From assembly GCA_963789885.1 (NCBI GenBank), contig CAWBNB010000071.1, positions 124,001 through 188,000 on the forward strand: DNA of 64,000 bases, in the 5' to 3' direction. The notes beneath the pieces were generated by a model that saw nothing but the letters and a program-made list of their open reading frames with translations, was not told the origin of the DNA and ran no database searches. Source of the stretch: DATEDA01 sp963789885 (GTDB taxonomy: Bacteria; Pseudomonadota; Gammaproteobacteria; Burkholderiales; SG8-39). A program made the position numbers and the translations under genes. How positions within the stretch are numbered: position 1 is the first letter of the stretch; every line of letters starts with the position of its first letter. Positions 1-9,372 of the stretch are shown in pieces.

Positions 1-1394
1 GGCCGCGCGGGGCGCGCGCGCGCGTGGGGCGTCTCCGGCACCGGCGCGACTACCGGCACCTCGAACCGGAACACCGAGCCGTGTCCGGGGCGCGAGTCGA
101 CGCGGACGCGATAGCCGAGCAGCTGGCACAGCCGCTGGATGATCGCGAGGCCGAGCCCGAGACCCTTGCGGCTCGATCGCCCGGCATTTCCGAGCTGATA
201 AAACTCCTCGAAGATGCGGCCCCGCTCGGATTCGGGGATGCCGACGCCCGAGTCCCACACCTCGAGCGCGAGCGCGCCGCCACGGCGCCGGGCGCCCGCG
301 AGCACGCCGCCGCGCGACGTGTACCGGATCGCGTTCGAGATCAGGTTGCGCAGGATCCGCTCGAGGAGCACCGGGTCGCTGCGCACCCAGGCGCGCGAGC
401 GCATCACCCGCAACCGGAGCCCTTTCTCCGCCGCCTCCGGCGCGAGCTCGAGGCGGAGGCGGTCGAGCACGCGGCTCACCGGGAAGTCGCGGAGCTCGGG
501 CTTTACCGCTCCGGCGTCGAGCTTGGACATGTCGAGGAGCTCGTTGAACAGCCCCTCGAGCGCCTCGACCGAGGCGTTGATGCCTGCCACCAGGCCGGTC
601 ACGCCGGGGTCGCGGCTGCGCTCGGAGAGCGCCGCCGCCATGAGCCCGAGCGCGTGCAGCGGCTGGCGGAGATCGTGGTTCGCTGCGGCGAAGAACTGCG
701 TCTTCGACCGGTTGGCGGCTTCGGCCTGGGCGCGCGCGGCCTCGGCGATCTCCTTCTGCCGCGACAGCTCGTCGATCAGCTCGACGTTCTCGAACCGCCG
801 CCGGATCGCCTCGTCGACGAGGAGGTTCACCTTGCGCCCGAACATCAGCCCGATCACGAGCGCGATGCCGAGCGGAATCGCGAGCGCGATCTCGTGCTTG
901 TTGCCGGACGCGAGGCAGCGGACCATGAACGGCGCCAGCACGAGCACGACCAGCGGGTAGAACGCCGGCGCGAAGATCGAGATCGACGGGATCGTGAGCG
1001 AGACGATGCTGAACAGGATCAGCGCGAGATAGGTCTGCTGGACGATCTCATCGGGGATGTAGAAGAAAATCCCGCTCGCACCCCAGATCAGGCCGGCGAT
1101 GATCGCCGCGCCGATGTAGAGCCGCCCCCAGCGCGCCGACTCCGCCGGGCTGGGGTTCGTCCGCAGGTACGAGCCGTAGTGGTAGACGCGCACCGCCTGG
1201 TGCAGGAGCAGCGCGGCCGACCACGATGCGATCACGCCGATCGATACCTTGTCCCACGCCATCCAGACGAGGAACGCGCCGGCGACGAGCGAGCCGAGCG
1301 TCGTCGTCGGCGAATGGAGGTAGACGGTGCGGATCTGCTCCGCGCGGACCTTTACGCGGAGCGACCCGTCCTCCGCTGGCGCGGCCGATCGCAT
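1..1394 (-). CDS. Membrane sensor histidine kinase (HK1), cut by the left edge
   Basis: The minus strand reads open from ATG at 1394 to the window edge (at least 464 residues). The first ~165 residues are hydrophobic with several membrane segments. A linker then leads to the H-box AANHDLRQPLHALG (His near residue 240), N-box LISNAIRYT, G1 box VWDSGVGIP, F-box FEEFYQLGN and G2 box KGLGLGLAI. It is therefore an ATP-dependent autokinase of the inner membrane. It begins 36 nt after the response regulator at 1431-2135 on the same strand, so the pair is probably one operon and a cognate system. It is a paralogue of the kinase at 4901-6746, which carries a C-terminal receiver domain; whether HK1 also has one lies outside the window. 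The signal sensed is unknown. Confidence 0.88.
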   Translation of the reverse strand, partial: MRSAAPAEDGSLRVKVRAEQIRTVYLHSPTTTLGSLVAGAFLVWMAWDKVSIGVIASWSAALLLHQAVRVYHYGSYLRTNPSPAESARWGRLYIGAAIIAGLIWGASGIFFYIPDEIVQQTYLALILFSIVSLTIPSISIFAPAFYPLVVLVLAPFMVRCLASGNKHEIALAIPLGIALVIGLMFGRKVNLLVDEAIRRRFENVELIDELSRQKEIAEAARAQAEAANRSKTQFFAAANHDLRQPLHALGLMAAALSERSRDPGVTGLVAGINASVEALEGLFNELLDMSKLDAGAVKPELRDFPVSRVLDRLRLELAPEAAEKGLRLRVMRSRAWVRSDPVLLERILRNLISNAIRYTSRGGVLAGARRRGGALALEVWDSGVGIPESERGRIFEEFYQLGNAGRSSRKGLGLGLAIIQRLCQLLGYRVRVDSRPGHGSVFRFEVPVVAPVPETPHARARPAR

Positions 1395-1430
1395 GGCAGG
1401 GCGTAGGGTACGCCGGGCGCGCGCGGTGCG

Positions 1431-2135
1431 TCAGTGCCGGATATGCTGGCCGAGCGCGGTGGCGATGACGTTCTCGAGCTGCAGGCCGAGGCGGCTCGCC
1501 TCGATCACCGCCTGCGTGCGGGTGCTGACGTTCAGCGCGCGGAGGATCGCGGCGACGTGGATCTTGACCGTCCCTTCCGCGAGGCCGAGCTCGCGGCAGA
1601 TGACCTTGTTCGGCTTGCCCTGGAGGATCAACGCGAGCACCTGGGCCTGCCGCGCAGTCAGGCCGAGCTCCCGCGGCGTGGTATGGGCGGCGGACGAGTC
1701 TTCCGCTACGGGCGGCGAGGCCGGCGCCTGGTCGTCGCGCGCGCTCAGCGCAATCGGCGGCAGGTACACCCCGCCCGAGAGCACGAGCCGGAGCGCCTGC
1801 AACGTGACCTGGTTCGACGAGCTCTTCGGGATGTAGCCCATCGCGCCGAGGTCGATGGCGCGCAGGATGTCCTCGCGGCGGTCGGAAGCCGAGATCACGA
1901 CTACGGGGATCGCCGGGTGCTGGGTACGGAGTTCCTCGAGCAGGCTGAAGCCGTCGGCACCGGGCAGGGTGAGATCGAGGAGGAGGAGTCCCGCGTCCGG
2001 GTGGTCCGCGACGAGGTGCTTCCCGTCCTCGGCGGTGCGCGCGTCGTGAACCTCGACCTCGCCGTCGAGCTGCCGCAACACATGGTGCAGCGCCTCGAGG
2101 ATGAGCGGATGGTCATCCACGACCAGGATCTTCAC
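1431..2135 (-). CDS. NarL/FixJ-type response regulator (RR1)
   Basis: A 234-residue two-domain regulator: receiver domain (VKILVVDDHPL start, phospho-acceptor Asp in LLLLDLTLPGADG, conserved Lys in YIPKSSS), then a LuxR-type helix-turn-helix (LTARQAQVLALILQG to NVSTRTQAVIEA). GTG at 2135 is chosen because it follows an AGAGAGGGG ribosome site by 4 nt and opens exactly at the receiver domain; the longer open frame adds non-homologous residues. It lies just upstream of HK1 on the same strand, so HK1 is the likely partner. It is strongly similar to the regulators at 8419-9198 and 10081-10791. Confidence 0.92.
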   Translation of the reverse strand: MKILVVDDHPLILEALHHVLRQLDGEVEVHDARTAEDGKHLVADHPDAGLLLLDLTLPGADGFSLLEELRTQHPAIPVVVISASDRREDILRAIDLGAMGYIPKSSSNQVTLQALRLVLSGGVYLPPIALSARDDQAPASPPVAEDSSAAHTTPRELGLTARQAQVLALILQGKPNKVICRELGLAEGTVKIHVAAILRALNVSTRTQAVIEASRLGLQLENVIATALGQHIRH

Positions 2136-2161
2136 GAAACCCCTCTCTATTTTTATGTTGT

Positions 2162-2203
2162 TGGTATACCAGTTAATACTAACACTCATGCAAATGAGTT
2201 GCA
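2162..2203. promoter_or_regulatory. AT-rich divergent control region with nested inverted repeats
   Basis: The 220-bp gap between RR1 and the gene at 2359 is unusually AT-rich for this window. It holds the perfect palindrome TGGTATACCA (2162-2171), and overlapping repeats CTCAT-GCAA-ATGAG (2185-2198) and TGCAA-ATGAG-TTGCA (2189-2203). These look like operator sites, possibly for RR1 itself. The assignment is inference from position and symmetry only. Confidence 0.4.
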
Positions 2204-2358
2204 CGTCACCCGCCCAGGCGAGGGACTGGACCCCGGGCAAAGTTCACGCTTTTCCCACCCTCGATCACCTGTTGGGATTAGGCGCACGAGCGGATACCGC
2301 GGACGTCGCGAGTTGCCGATACTCGAATCGGGTCGAAGGGACCCCGAAGGAGGCAACC

Positions 2359-2682
2359 ATGGCACCCGACATCGACATCGACATCGACCTCGAGACCGGC
2401 GAAGTCGTTCCGCACGCACCGCGCGTGCCGCACGCGGTGTGGATCAACCGGCCGACGCACACCGAGCGCGGCAGCGTTCGCCCCACGGGCGCGCTCGTGG
2501 GTGCGATTGTGGTCGTTGCACTGCTCGCCCTCGGCGTGATGATGGCCCGCAACGAGCCGCTTGTCCCGCCGGCGGCCGCGGGCACCGCGGTCGAATCCAC
2601 CGGCAACGGTCCGACCGGCTACTTCCCCGACACGTTCGAGCGGATTCGCGGCGAGGTCGAGCCGCTGCCGCCGACGTTTTAG
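2359..2682 (+). CDS. Small single-pass membrane protein, unknown function
   Basis: A 107-residue protein with a strong ribosome site (GAAGGAGG, 2346-2353) 5 nt before ATG 2359. It begins with an acidic alternating stretch (DIDIDIDLETGE), has one hydrophobic segment near residues 47-64 (ALVGAIVVVALLALGVMM), and ends in a Pro/Gly-rich tail that would sit on the other side of the membrane. No family is recognised. It is divergent from RR1 and upstream of the TpsA-like gene, separated from it by a perfect hairpin, so it is probably its own transcription unit. Confidence 0.7.
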   Translation: MAPDIDIDIDLETGEVVPHAPRVPHAVWINRPTHTERGSVRPTGALVGAIVVVALLALGVMMARNEPLVPPAAAGTAVESTGNGPTGYFPDTFERIRGEVEPLPPTF

Positions 2683-2690
2683 CGCTTACC

Positions 2691-2712
2691 CCCTAGGGCA
2701 TAAGCCCTAGGG
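2691..2712 (+). terminator. Perfect 9-bp hairpin after the small membrane gene
   Basis: CCCTAGGGC (2691-2699), loop ATAA, GCCCTAGGG (2704-2712), starting 8 nt after the stop codon at 2682. There is no T tract, so it may slow rather than fully terminate transcription. Confidence 0.5.
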
Positions 2713-2771
2713 TGGAGGCGGTTCGCGGCACGCACGCCTACGATCGGCGCGCGCCGCTACCGGGAATCCGC

Positions 2772-4660
2772 ATGCCGCCGACCAGCCGCTCCGCGTTCCG
2801 ACCCAGCCGTCGCGCGTCGCGGCCCAACCGCTTCGCGTTCCGACCCGTTCCCGCCGGGCTCGCTCTCGCGTTCTGGGCTGCGGGCGCGGCGGCGAACCCG
2901 CAGGGCGGCGTGGTGCAGGCCGGCTCGGCGACGATCGCATCGAGCGGCAGCCGCCTCGACGTCATCCAGTCCTCGCAACGTGCGGTCATCGACTGGCGGA
3001 GCTTCAGCATCGGCGCGGGCGGGCACGTCAACTTCCAGCAGCCCTCGGCCGCCGGCGCGACGCTCAACCGCGTCACCGGATCGGAGATGTCCGCGATCCT
3101 CGGCCGTCTCAGCGCCAACGGCACGGTGTTCATCGTCAACCCGAACGGCATTCTCATCGGTCCCGGCGCGAAGATCGACGTCGGCGGTCTCGTTGCCGCG
3201 ACCGCGAACATCTCCAACGAGAACTTCATGGCCGGCCGGTACAAGTTCGACGAAGTGGTGAATCGCGACGCGGTCATCATCAATCGCGGCGAGATCACCG
3301 CGCGCGCCGGCGGCCTCGTCGCGCTGGTCGCGCCCGGCGTGGAGAACTCGGGCGTGATCCGCGCCGAGCTCGGCCGCGTCGCGCTCGCCTCCGGAAACCG
3401 TTTCACGCTCGATCTCTTCGGCGACAAGCTCGTGACGTTCGCGGTCGACGACAAGGTCGCCGCGCGACTCACCGACGTCGACGGCCGGCCGCTCAAGGCG
3501 TACGTGAATCAGACCGGCACGATCGTGGCCGACGGCGGCAGCATCCTCATCGCGGCCTCGGCGGCGAAAGCCGTGCTCGACAACGTGATCAATACGAGCG
3601 GGGTCGTGCGCGCGACGAGCTTCGTGCAGCGCGGCGGCGCGAGAAAGTGCTCGGCGCCGAAGTCGTGCTCGACGGCGGGAGCCGCATCGACGTTGCGGAC
3701 GACGCGGGCGGCGGCACCGCTTTGATCGGGGGCGGCGTGCAGGGCGGCGGCGGCGTGCCGCGGTCCGCGCGCACCGCGATCGAGGGCGGCGCGACCGTCC
3801 ACGCCGATGCGCTCACGCGCGGCAATGGCGGCACCATCGTGGCGTGGTCGGATGGCGAAACGCGGTTCGCGGGCGCGCTCTCGGCGCGCGGTGGCGCGGC
3901 CGGCGGCGATGGCGGATTCGTCGAGGTGTCCGGCAAGCGCGAGCTCGCGTTCAACGGCGCGGTGGACGTCGCGGCGCCGGCGGGGAAGGGCGGGCGGCTC
4001 CTGCTCGATCCGGAGTTCCTGATCGTGGATGCGGCGATGGCGACGGGCGTCGCGAACACGTTGCGCTCCGGCGCGCGCGTCGACCTCGATGCGGCCGATA
4101 CGATCGAGGTCCGCCAGCCGATCGACGGTCGCGGCGGGAAGAGCGGCACGCCACTGGCGCTTACGGCCGGCAACAAGATCGCGGTCGACAACGACATCGT
4201 CACCAACGACGGCGAGATCACGCTGAAGGCAGGCGCCGGCGGGATCGTGATGGGGACCGGCCCGGCAACCTCGGTCACCGGCGGCAACGGGACGATCATT
4301 CACGCTGGAACTGCGCCGATCACGCTCACTGCGGCGGGGGGAATCACCGCTGAGCACCTCGTGACGAGCGGGGCGGTGAACGTCTCCTCTGCGGCCGGAA
4401 CCCTCGTCCTCCACCAGCTACGGAACGACATCGTCACCGCAAATGCCGATATCGTTCTGAACGGACAGACCATGATCAACCCGGTGGTGCAGTCGGGTGA
4501 AGCGAAGGTCGTCTATTCGCGGTTGTTCCGTCTCCGCACTGCGGAAACCTTCTATGAGGCACCGAGTGTGCAGGTCTCGCTGGAGATGGGTGGCAGCGGC
4601 AGCGTCCTGCTGAACGGCGACGTCCTCTGGGGTGGAACTTCGCGCGCTGCTCCTTGTTGA
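2772..4660 (+). pseudogene. TpsA-like filamentous haemagglutinin exoprotein, frameshifted and C-terminally truncated
   Basis: The first frame gives a signal sequence (ending near AAGAAANPQGG) and the haemagglutination-activity/TPS domain with NPNGILIGPGAKIDVGG and LFGDKLVTFAVDD. Near 3631-3643, in a GCGGCGGCGCG run, the frame changes and homology continues as LGAEVVLDGGSRIDV and GGTIVAWSDG to the stop at 4660 (about 630 residues in total). TpsA proteins are secreted through a dedicated TpsB pore and usually carry long beta-helical repeats; this one stops in the middle of a typical DVLWGGT repeat near 4635, so its C-terminus appears lost. A TpsB remnant lies at 9373. GTG 2712 is a possible earlier start. 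Two copies of CGCGTTCCGACCC (2792, 2834) repeat AFRP near the N-terminus. Confidence 0.8.
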
Positions 4661-4865
4661 AGAAAGCGCGTTGCGTGATCCCGCGACAGCGATCCGCCGA
4701 CTCTCGCCACAGCTTGTCGGGCAGGCCGTCCTCCGGTCGCACCGTGGGGTCGACGCCGGCCAGAGCCCCCCGCTTGAGATGGAATACGACGTAACGGGGA
4801 AACTTGCGCCTGCGCCGGTGTATGCAGCAGCGTGCGATCCGCGCGCACAGCTTTCGGAAGAACAT
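4476..4865 (-). CDS. Hypothetical basic ORF, probably truncated at a junction near 4635
   Basis: ATG 4865 is preceded by a GGGGAGGGG ribosome site and lies 35 nt after the HK2 stop codon on the same strand. The first ~75 residues (MFFRKLCARIARCC, then KFPRYVVFHLKRG) use codons less GC-biased at third positions than neighbours and look like an independent gene. Beyond about 4640 the frame is simply antisense to the TpsA-like gene, so this ORF probably lost its own C-terminus at the same junction that cut tpsA. No family is recognised. Confidence 0.35.
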   Translation of the reverse strand: MFFRKLCARIARCCIHRRRRKFPRYVVFHLKRGALAGVDPTVRPEDGLPDKLWRESADRCRGITQRAFFNKEQRAKFHPRGRRRSAGRCRCHPSPARPAHSVPHRRFPQCGDGTTANRRPSLHPTAPPG

Positions 4866-4900
4866 GGCGATCCCCTCCCCGCAACGAAATGTGCGGTGCG

Positions 4901-6746
4901 TCAGCCCGACCCCACCGCCTGATGCAGCTTGAAGTGGATCAGCGTCCGCAGCTTCGCCGGCATCACCGGCTTGAGCAGGAGGTGCGCGCCGATCGCCTTC
5001 GCTTCGTCGACGTGTGCGGGCGTCGTGCTGCCGCTGACGATGATCGCCGGGATCTGCGACTTGAACCGCTCGCGCAGCGCCGCGATCGCCTGCGTGCCGA
5101 CGTTGCCGTCGCGCAGGCCGTAGTCGGCGACGATGAGATCAGGCGTGCGTGCGAGCGGCTCCACGTCCGCCATCGTCTCGCGGATCGAGGCGCCGGCCAC
5201 GACCTCGGCGCCCCAACCCTCGAGCAGCACGCGCATGCCTTCGAGCACCGCCGCCTCGTCCTCGACCACGACGATTACGCGTCCCGAGAGATCGCCGGGC
5301 GCGGTCGCGGGCTTTTTCTTCCGCGACTGATCGACCACCGGCCGCATCCCGAGCGGCAGGCGCACCTTGAACGCCGACCCCCGGCCCGGGATCGACCGGA
5401 GATCGATGTGCGCACCGAGCAGGTTGACGAGACGCTTCACGATCGATAGGCCGAGCCCGAGCCCTTTCTTGCTGTTCCGCTCCGGGTTGGCGAGCTGGTA
5501 GAACTCCTCGAACACCCGGTCCTGCTGCTCCGGCGGGATGCCGATGCCGGTGTCCCAGACCTCGATGCTCATTTCCTTCCCGCGGCGCCGCGCGCCGACG
5601 AGCACGCCGCCCGCGCGCGTGTAGCGGAGCGCGTTGGAAACGAGGTTGCGCAGGATCCGCTCGACCAGCACCGGGTCGCTGAACAGGTACGCGGTCGTCG
5701 GCACGATCCGCAGGCGAGAGGCCGCGCTCGAACGCTTCGGGTTCGAAGTCCATGCGCATGCGATCGAGCATCGTCGCGAGCTCGAAATGCGTCGGGTTCG
5801 CCTTGAGCACGCCGGAATCGATCTTCGAGATGTCGAGCAGCTCGTTGAAGAGGCCTTCTAGGGCGTCGACCGAGGCGTTGATGCTGTTCACGACCTGCAG
5901 CACCTCGGGGTCGCGCGCCTTCTCGGTGAGCGCCGCGGCGAAGAGCCCCATCGCGTGCAGCGGCTGTCGCAGGTCGTGGCCGGCGGCGGCGAAGAACTGG
6001 GTCTTGGAGCGGTTGGCGATCTCGGCGTCGGTCCGTGCGCGCTCGGCCGCCTCCTTCGCGCGCTCGAGCTCGATGTTCTGCGTCGCGAGCTTGCGCGCGA
6101 GCGCCTCGTTCTCGAACCGGTTGCGGAGCGACGCGACCAGGACGCGGTTGTAGTTCCGGCCGAACGTGAGGAGCGCGATCGTCGCCACGCCGACGATGAA
6201 CGCGAGCGTCATGTGCGCCGGCTCGCCCTCGATCACGTTGCGCACGACGATCGGCACCAGCGCCGGGAGGACGAACACGTAGAACGACGGGAGGTGCACC
6301 CCGATGAGCAGCACCGCCGCCGAGGTGACCGCGAAGATCAGGACGAACAGGAACGCCTGGTAGACCGGCGAATCGGGGATGAAGAAGAGCAGCGTCGCGA
6401 GGCCCCAGAGGCAGCCCGAAAGCAGCGATCCGAGCGCCCAGTAGTTCGCGGCGCGGTCGATGTCCGCGAGCTCGATGCCGGTGCGTCGCCAGCGCAGATA
6501 CAGCCAGTAGCGCCAGCCCTGGTTCGCCGCCATGCATGCGAACCACCCCGAGATCGCGTTGGTCGGCGCGATGTCCCACATCACCACCGCGAGGAGGAGC
6601 GCGCCCACCATCGTGCCGCCGGTCGAAGTCGGGAGCTGGCTGTAGAGCAGGCGCACCTGCTGCAGGCGCACCTGGGCGTCGATCTCGTCGGATTCGTGGC
6701 GCCCGAGGCGGCTCGGCCGCTCGAGGAGCTCGCTTATCGACATCAT
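4901..6746 (-). pseudogene. Hybrid sensor histidine kinase/response regulator (HK2), one frameshift
   Basis: From ATG 6746 (or 6743) about 615 residues: a multi-span membrane sensor (~residues 45-190), coiled coil, H-box AAAGHDLRQPLHAMG, then after a one-base frame change near 5711-5720 the ATPase boxes LVSNALRYT, VWDTGIGIP, KGLGLGLSIV and a C-terminal receiver (VIVVVEDEAAVLEG; Asp in LIVADYGLRDG; Lys in LLLKPVMP). The two frames join perfectly in homology, so a single extra base, real or a sequencing error, is the only defect. It follows the radical SAM gene by 7 nt and probably shares an operon with RR2 and that enzyme. It is a paralogue of HK1. Confidence 0.85.
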
Positions 6747-6753
6747 CGCGTCG

Positions 6754-8352
6754 TCACCCCGACTGCAGCGCGGGCACGGCGGCCCGCGATGTGAGGCGGC
6801 TCACGTCGACGGGAACGAAGCCCCGCTGCGGCGCGATCCGCCCTTTCGGAAGATACACCGTCTGCGCGTCGAGCCACTGCCGCAGCAGGCGTCCGCGCGC
6901 GTCGGTCACCGCCCACGGCTCGAGGATGGCGTCGCGCTCGGCCTCGCTCGCGAAGTCGTCCGCGTCGAACGGGACGCGCGTCGCTTCGGGCGGCGGCTTC
7001 TCGGTGCCGCCGATGTACGTGCGGTCGGCCGGACGCGGCCGCTCGACCGCGAGCATCTCGAAGAGATCGAACACCGCCGGTGCGAGGCACCCCCTCGGCA
7101 GGAACCGCGCGAGATCGTCGGCGAGCTTGCGGAGCTTCGCGCCGGGCGAATACACGGCGCGGTGCGTGCGCAGGTAGGCGGCGACGAAGTCCTCCGGCGT
7201 GGCGTGGCGCGGCCGCGTCACGAGCGTGTAGCCGTTCAGGTCGCGCAGCAGCACGTTCGGCAGCAGCGTCGGCTCCGGCCTCTCCGCGAGGCGCTTGAAG
7301 TGCGGCGTGCCGGGGAACGGCGTCTCGAAGCAGATGTAGGTGGGGACGTGGAGTCCGCATTCGTCGAGATACTCGGGGATGCGGTCGATGTACTCGAGCG
7401 TGTCCATCGTCGGGCTGAGCATCAGGCCGGCGGTCGCGAGGATGCCGCGGCGGCGGCAGGCGTCGATCACGCTGCGCGTCTCGGCGAGCAGGTTCTGGTG
7501 CTTGCCCATGTCGGCGAGCGCCGCCGGGTTGAACGTCTCCAGGCCGAAGTACACGAGGCGGCAGCCGCTCGCGGCGAGCCGGTCGAGCATCGCCGCGTCG
7601 CGCAGCACGTTGAAGGTGATGCAGCCGCCCCAGCGGATGCCGAGCGGCGCGAGCGCGTCGCACAGCGCGCGCAGGAACACCGGGCTGCCGCCGACGTTGT
7701 TGTCGTAGAAGATCGCGAGGCGCTGCTTCCACCGCGCGACCCGGCCCGCGAGGAGCGCCTGCGCTTCGCGCAGGTGCGCGACGATCGTCGCCGCGGCGCG
7801 CGTGTGGTAGCGGGTGCCCAGGCCCGTCAGCGTGCAGAAATCGCAGGTGAACGGGCAGCCGCGCGTCGCTTCGAGCGCGAGCGGGAGCACCTGCTTCGTG
7901 GCGACGAGGTCGAGCCGGGGTACCGGCACGGCCTGCGGCTGGTAGCGCTCGGCGCGGTAGAGGGCTTTGAGCTCGCCGGCGGCGAAGTCGCGATGGATCG
8001 CCGGCACGGTGGATTCGGGGTCGCCGACGGCCACCGCGTCGAACCACGGCGCACAGAGCTGCGGGAAGGTGCTCGCGAGCGGGCCGCCGAGGACGGTCTT
8101 CGCCCCGCGGCGGCGGTAGTAGTGCGAGATCTGGCGCGCGCGGTCGAAATCGGAGTGCAGCGCCGACAGGAAGACGAGGTCGTAGTCGCGCGACCAGTCC
8201 GGGTCCTCCCAGGTGTCGTTGATCACGTCGATCTCGACGTCGGGCGGCAGCAGGGCCGCGACGAGCGGTCCGATCTGGGGTTGGAGCGCGCCGCGGTGAT
8301 GCCGGCCGCGGCGATGGTAGTCCGTGAACACGGAAATGACGCCAACCCTCAC
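6754..8352 (-). CDS. B12-binding-domain radical SAM protein
   Basis: A 532-residue class B-like radical SAM protein. The N-terminal ~150 residues resemble a cobalamin-binding Rossmann domain, ending near LASTFPQLCAPWFDAVAVGD, but without an obvious DxHxxG cobalamin ligand. The [4Fe-4S]-binding motif follows in RGCPFTCDFCTLTG (CxxxCxxC), then the TIM-barrel core and a C-terminal extension. GTG 8352 is supported by GGGGAGGA a few nt upstream. Such proteins catalyse radical methylations or rearrangements; the substrate cannot be told. It sits between RR2 (67 nt upstream) and HK2 (7 nt downstream), an unusual partnership with a two-component system. Confidence 0.87.
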   Translation of the reverse strand: MRVGVISVFTDYHRRGRHHRGALQPQIGPLVAALLPPDVEIDVINDTWEDPDWSRDYDLVFLSALHSDFDRARQISHYYRRRGAKTVLGGPLASTFPQLCAPWFDAVAVGDPESTVPAIHRDFAAGELKALYRAERYQPQAVPVPRLDLVATKQVLPLALEATRGCPFTCDFCTLTGLGTRYHTRAAATIVAHLREAQALLAGRVARWKQRLAIFYDNNVGGSPVFLRALCDALAPLGIRWGGCITFNVLRDAAMLDRLAASGCRLVYFGLETFNPAALADMGKHQNLLAETRSVIDACRRRGILATAGLMLSPTMDTLEYIDRIPEYLDECGLHVPTYICFETPFPGTPHFKRLAERPEPTLLPNVLLRDLNGYTLVTRPRHATPEDFVAAYLRTHRAVYSPGAKLRKLADDLARFLPRGCLAPAVFDLFEMLAVERPRPADRTYIGGTEKPPPEATRVPFDADDFASEAERDAILEPWAVTDARGRLLRQWLDAQTVYLPKGRIAPQRGFVPVDVSRLTSRAAVPALQSG

Positions 8353-8418
8353 CGTTCCTCCCCGGGGAGTTCTTCGGATTCTTCTGGCGCGGGACGCGGG
8401 CCCGCGCGGCCTGCGCCG

Positions 8419-9198
8419 CTACGCGCCGGCCGTGGCCCGCGCGTCGCGCTTGGGTAGTCGGTCGAGCGTGATTCCGAGCCGGCTCGCTTCGATCACCGCC
8501 TGCGTGCGGTTGTGGACGTTGAGCGCGCGCAGGATCGCAGCCACGTGGATCTTCACCGTGCCCTCGGCCAGCGCGAGGCGCCGGCAGATCAGCTTGTTCG
8601 GGAGCCCCTGCAGGATGCAGCCGAGCACCTCGGCCTGGCGTTCGGTCAGGCCGAGCTCGCGTGGTGTCGTGCGGAGCGTCGGTGCGGGGACGGGCGAGGT
8701 GCGCCCGCCCGCGGACTCGACTCCCGGCCCGATTGCCGCCGCCGGCACGTAGATGCCGCCGGAGAGCACGAGGCGCAGCGCCTGGAGCATGACCGAGTTC
8801 GACGAGCGCTTCGGGATGTAGCCCATCGCGCCCATGTCGAGCGCGCGCAGCACGTCGACGTGCCGCTCGGAAGCCGAGACCACGACGACCGGCACGGCCG
8901 GGTGCGCGGCGCGGAAATCGGCGAGGAGCTGGAAGCCGTCGGCGCCGGGGAGGGTCAGGTCGAGCAGCGCGAGGCTGGCATCGGGATGCTCGTCGACCAG
9001 CCGGCGACCGGCCTCCGCCGAAGCGGCGTCGAACACCTCGAGGTCGATGTCGAGCTGGGCGAGGACGTGGCGCAGCGCTTCGAGGATCAGGGGGTGGTCG
9101 TCGATGACCAGGACCTTGACGCGGCCGGGCGCGTCGACGGCGAGCCGCGGGACGCTTGCGGTGCGGTGCGCGGCGAGCGGGTCGGATGCGGGAATCAT
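8419..9198 (-). CDS. NarL/FixJ-type response regulator (RR2)
   Basis: Receiver domain (VKVLVIDDHPLILEAL; Asp in LALLDLTLPGADG; Lys in YIPKRSS) and LuxR-type HTH (LTERQAEVLGCILQG), about 259 residues from ATG 9198. Unlike RR1 and RR3 the receiver does not begin at a start codon (the Val is GTC), so a ~45-residue N-terminal extension is required. The alternative ATG 9258 has GGAGGA touching it, which is too close to be a normal ribosome site. It heads a likely operon with the radical SAM gene and HK2, so HK2 is the probable partner. Confidence 0.88.
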   Translation of the reverse strand: MIPASDPLAAHRTASVPRLAVDAPGRVKVLVIDDHPLILEALRHVLAQLDIDLEVFDAASAEAGRRLVDEHPDASLALLDLTLPGADGFQLLADFRAAHPAVPVVVVSASERHVDVLRALDMGAMGYIPKRSSNSVMLQALRLVLSGGIYVPAAAIGPGVESAGGRTSPVPAPTLRTTPRELGLTERQAEVLGCILQGLPNKLICRRLALAEGTVKIHVAAILRALNVHNRTQAVIEASRLGITLDRLPKRDARATAGA

Positions 9199-9372
9199 GG
9201 GCGAGGCCGGTCGGACGATGATCCCCCGGATGGTATCAACCTCGACGGAGAAGACCATTCCTCCGGCGGACTAAGCCGGTCGGCGTAGCGGGTCCCTGCA
9301 GGGGCGAAACGGGTGGCAAATGCGGTCCAGTGCCGCCAAAATGCCCGGCGTACGCGGCCATAACGAGAACAC

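Noticed and set aside
24..1406. Plus-strand 460-residue open frame
   Set aside because: Arg/Glu/Asp-rich shadow of the minus-strand kinase, whose H, N, G and F boxes are intact over the same bases.
9255..9258. ATG 9258 as start of RR2
   Set aside because: The GGAGGA directly touches the ATG, too close for a normal ribosome site, and the added residues lack homology; ATG 9198 preferred, though not proved.
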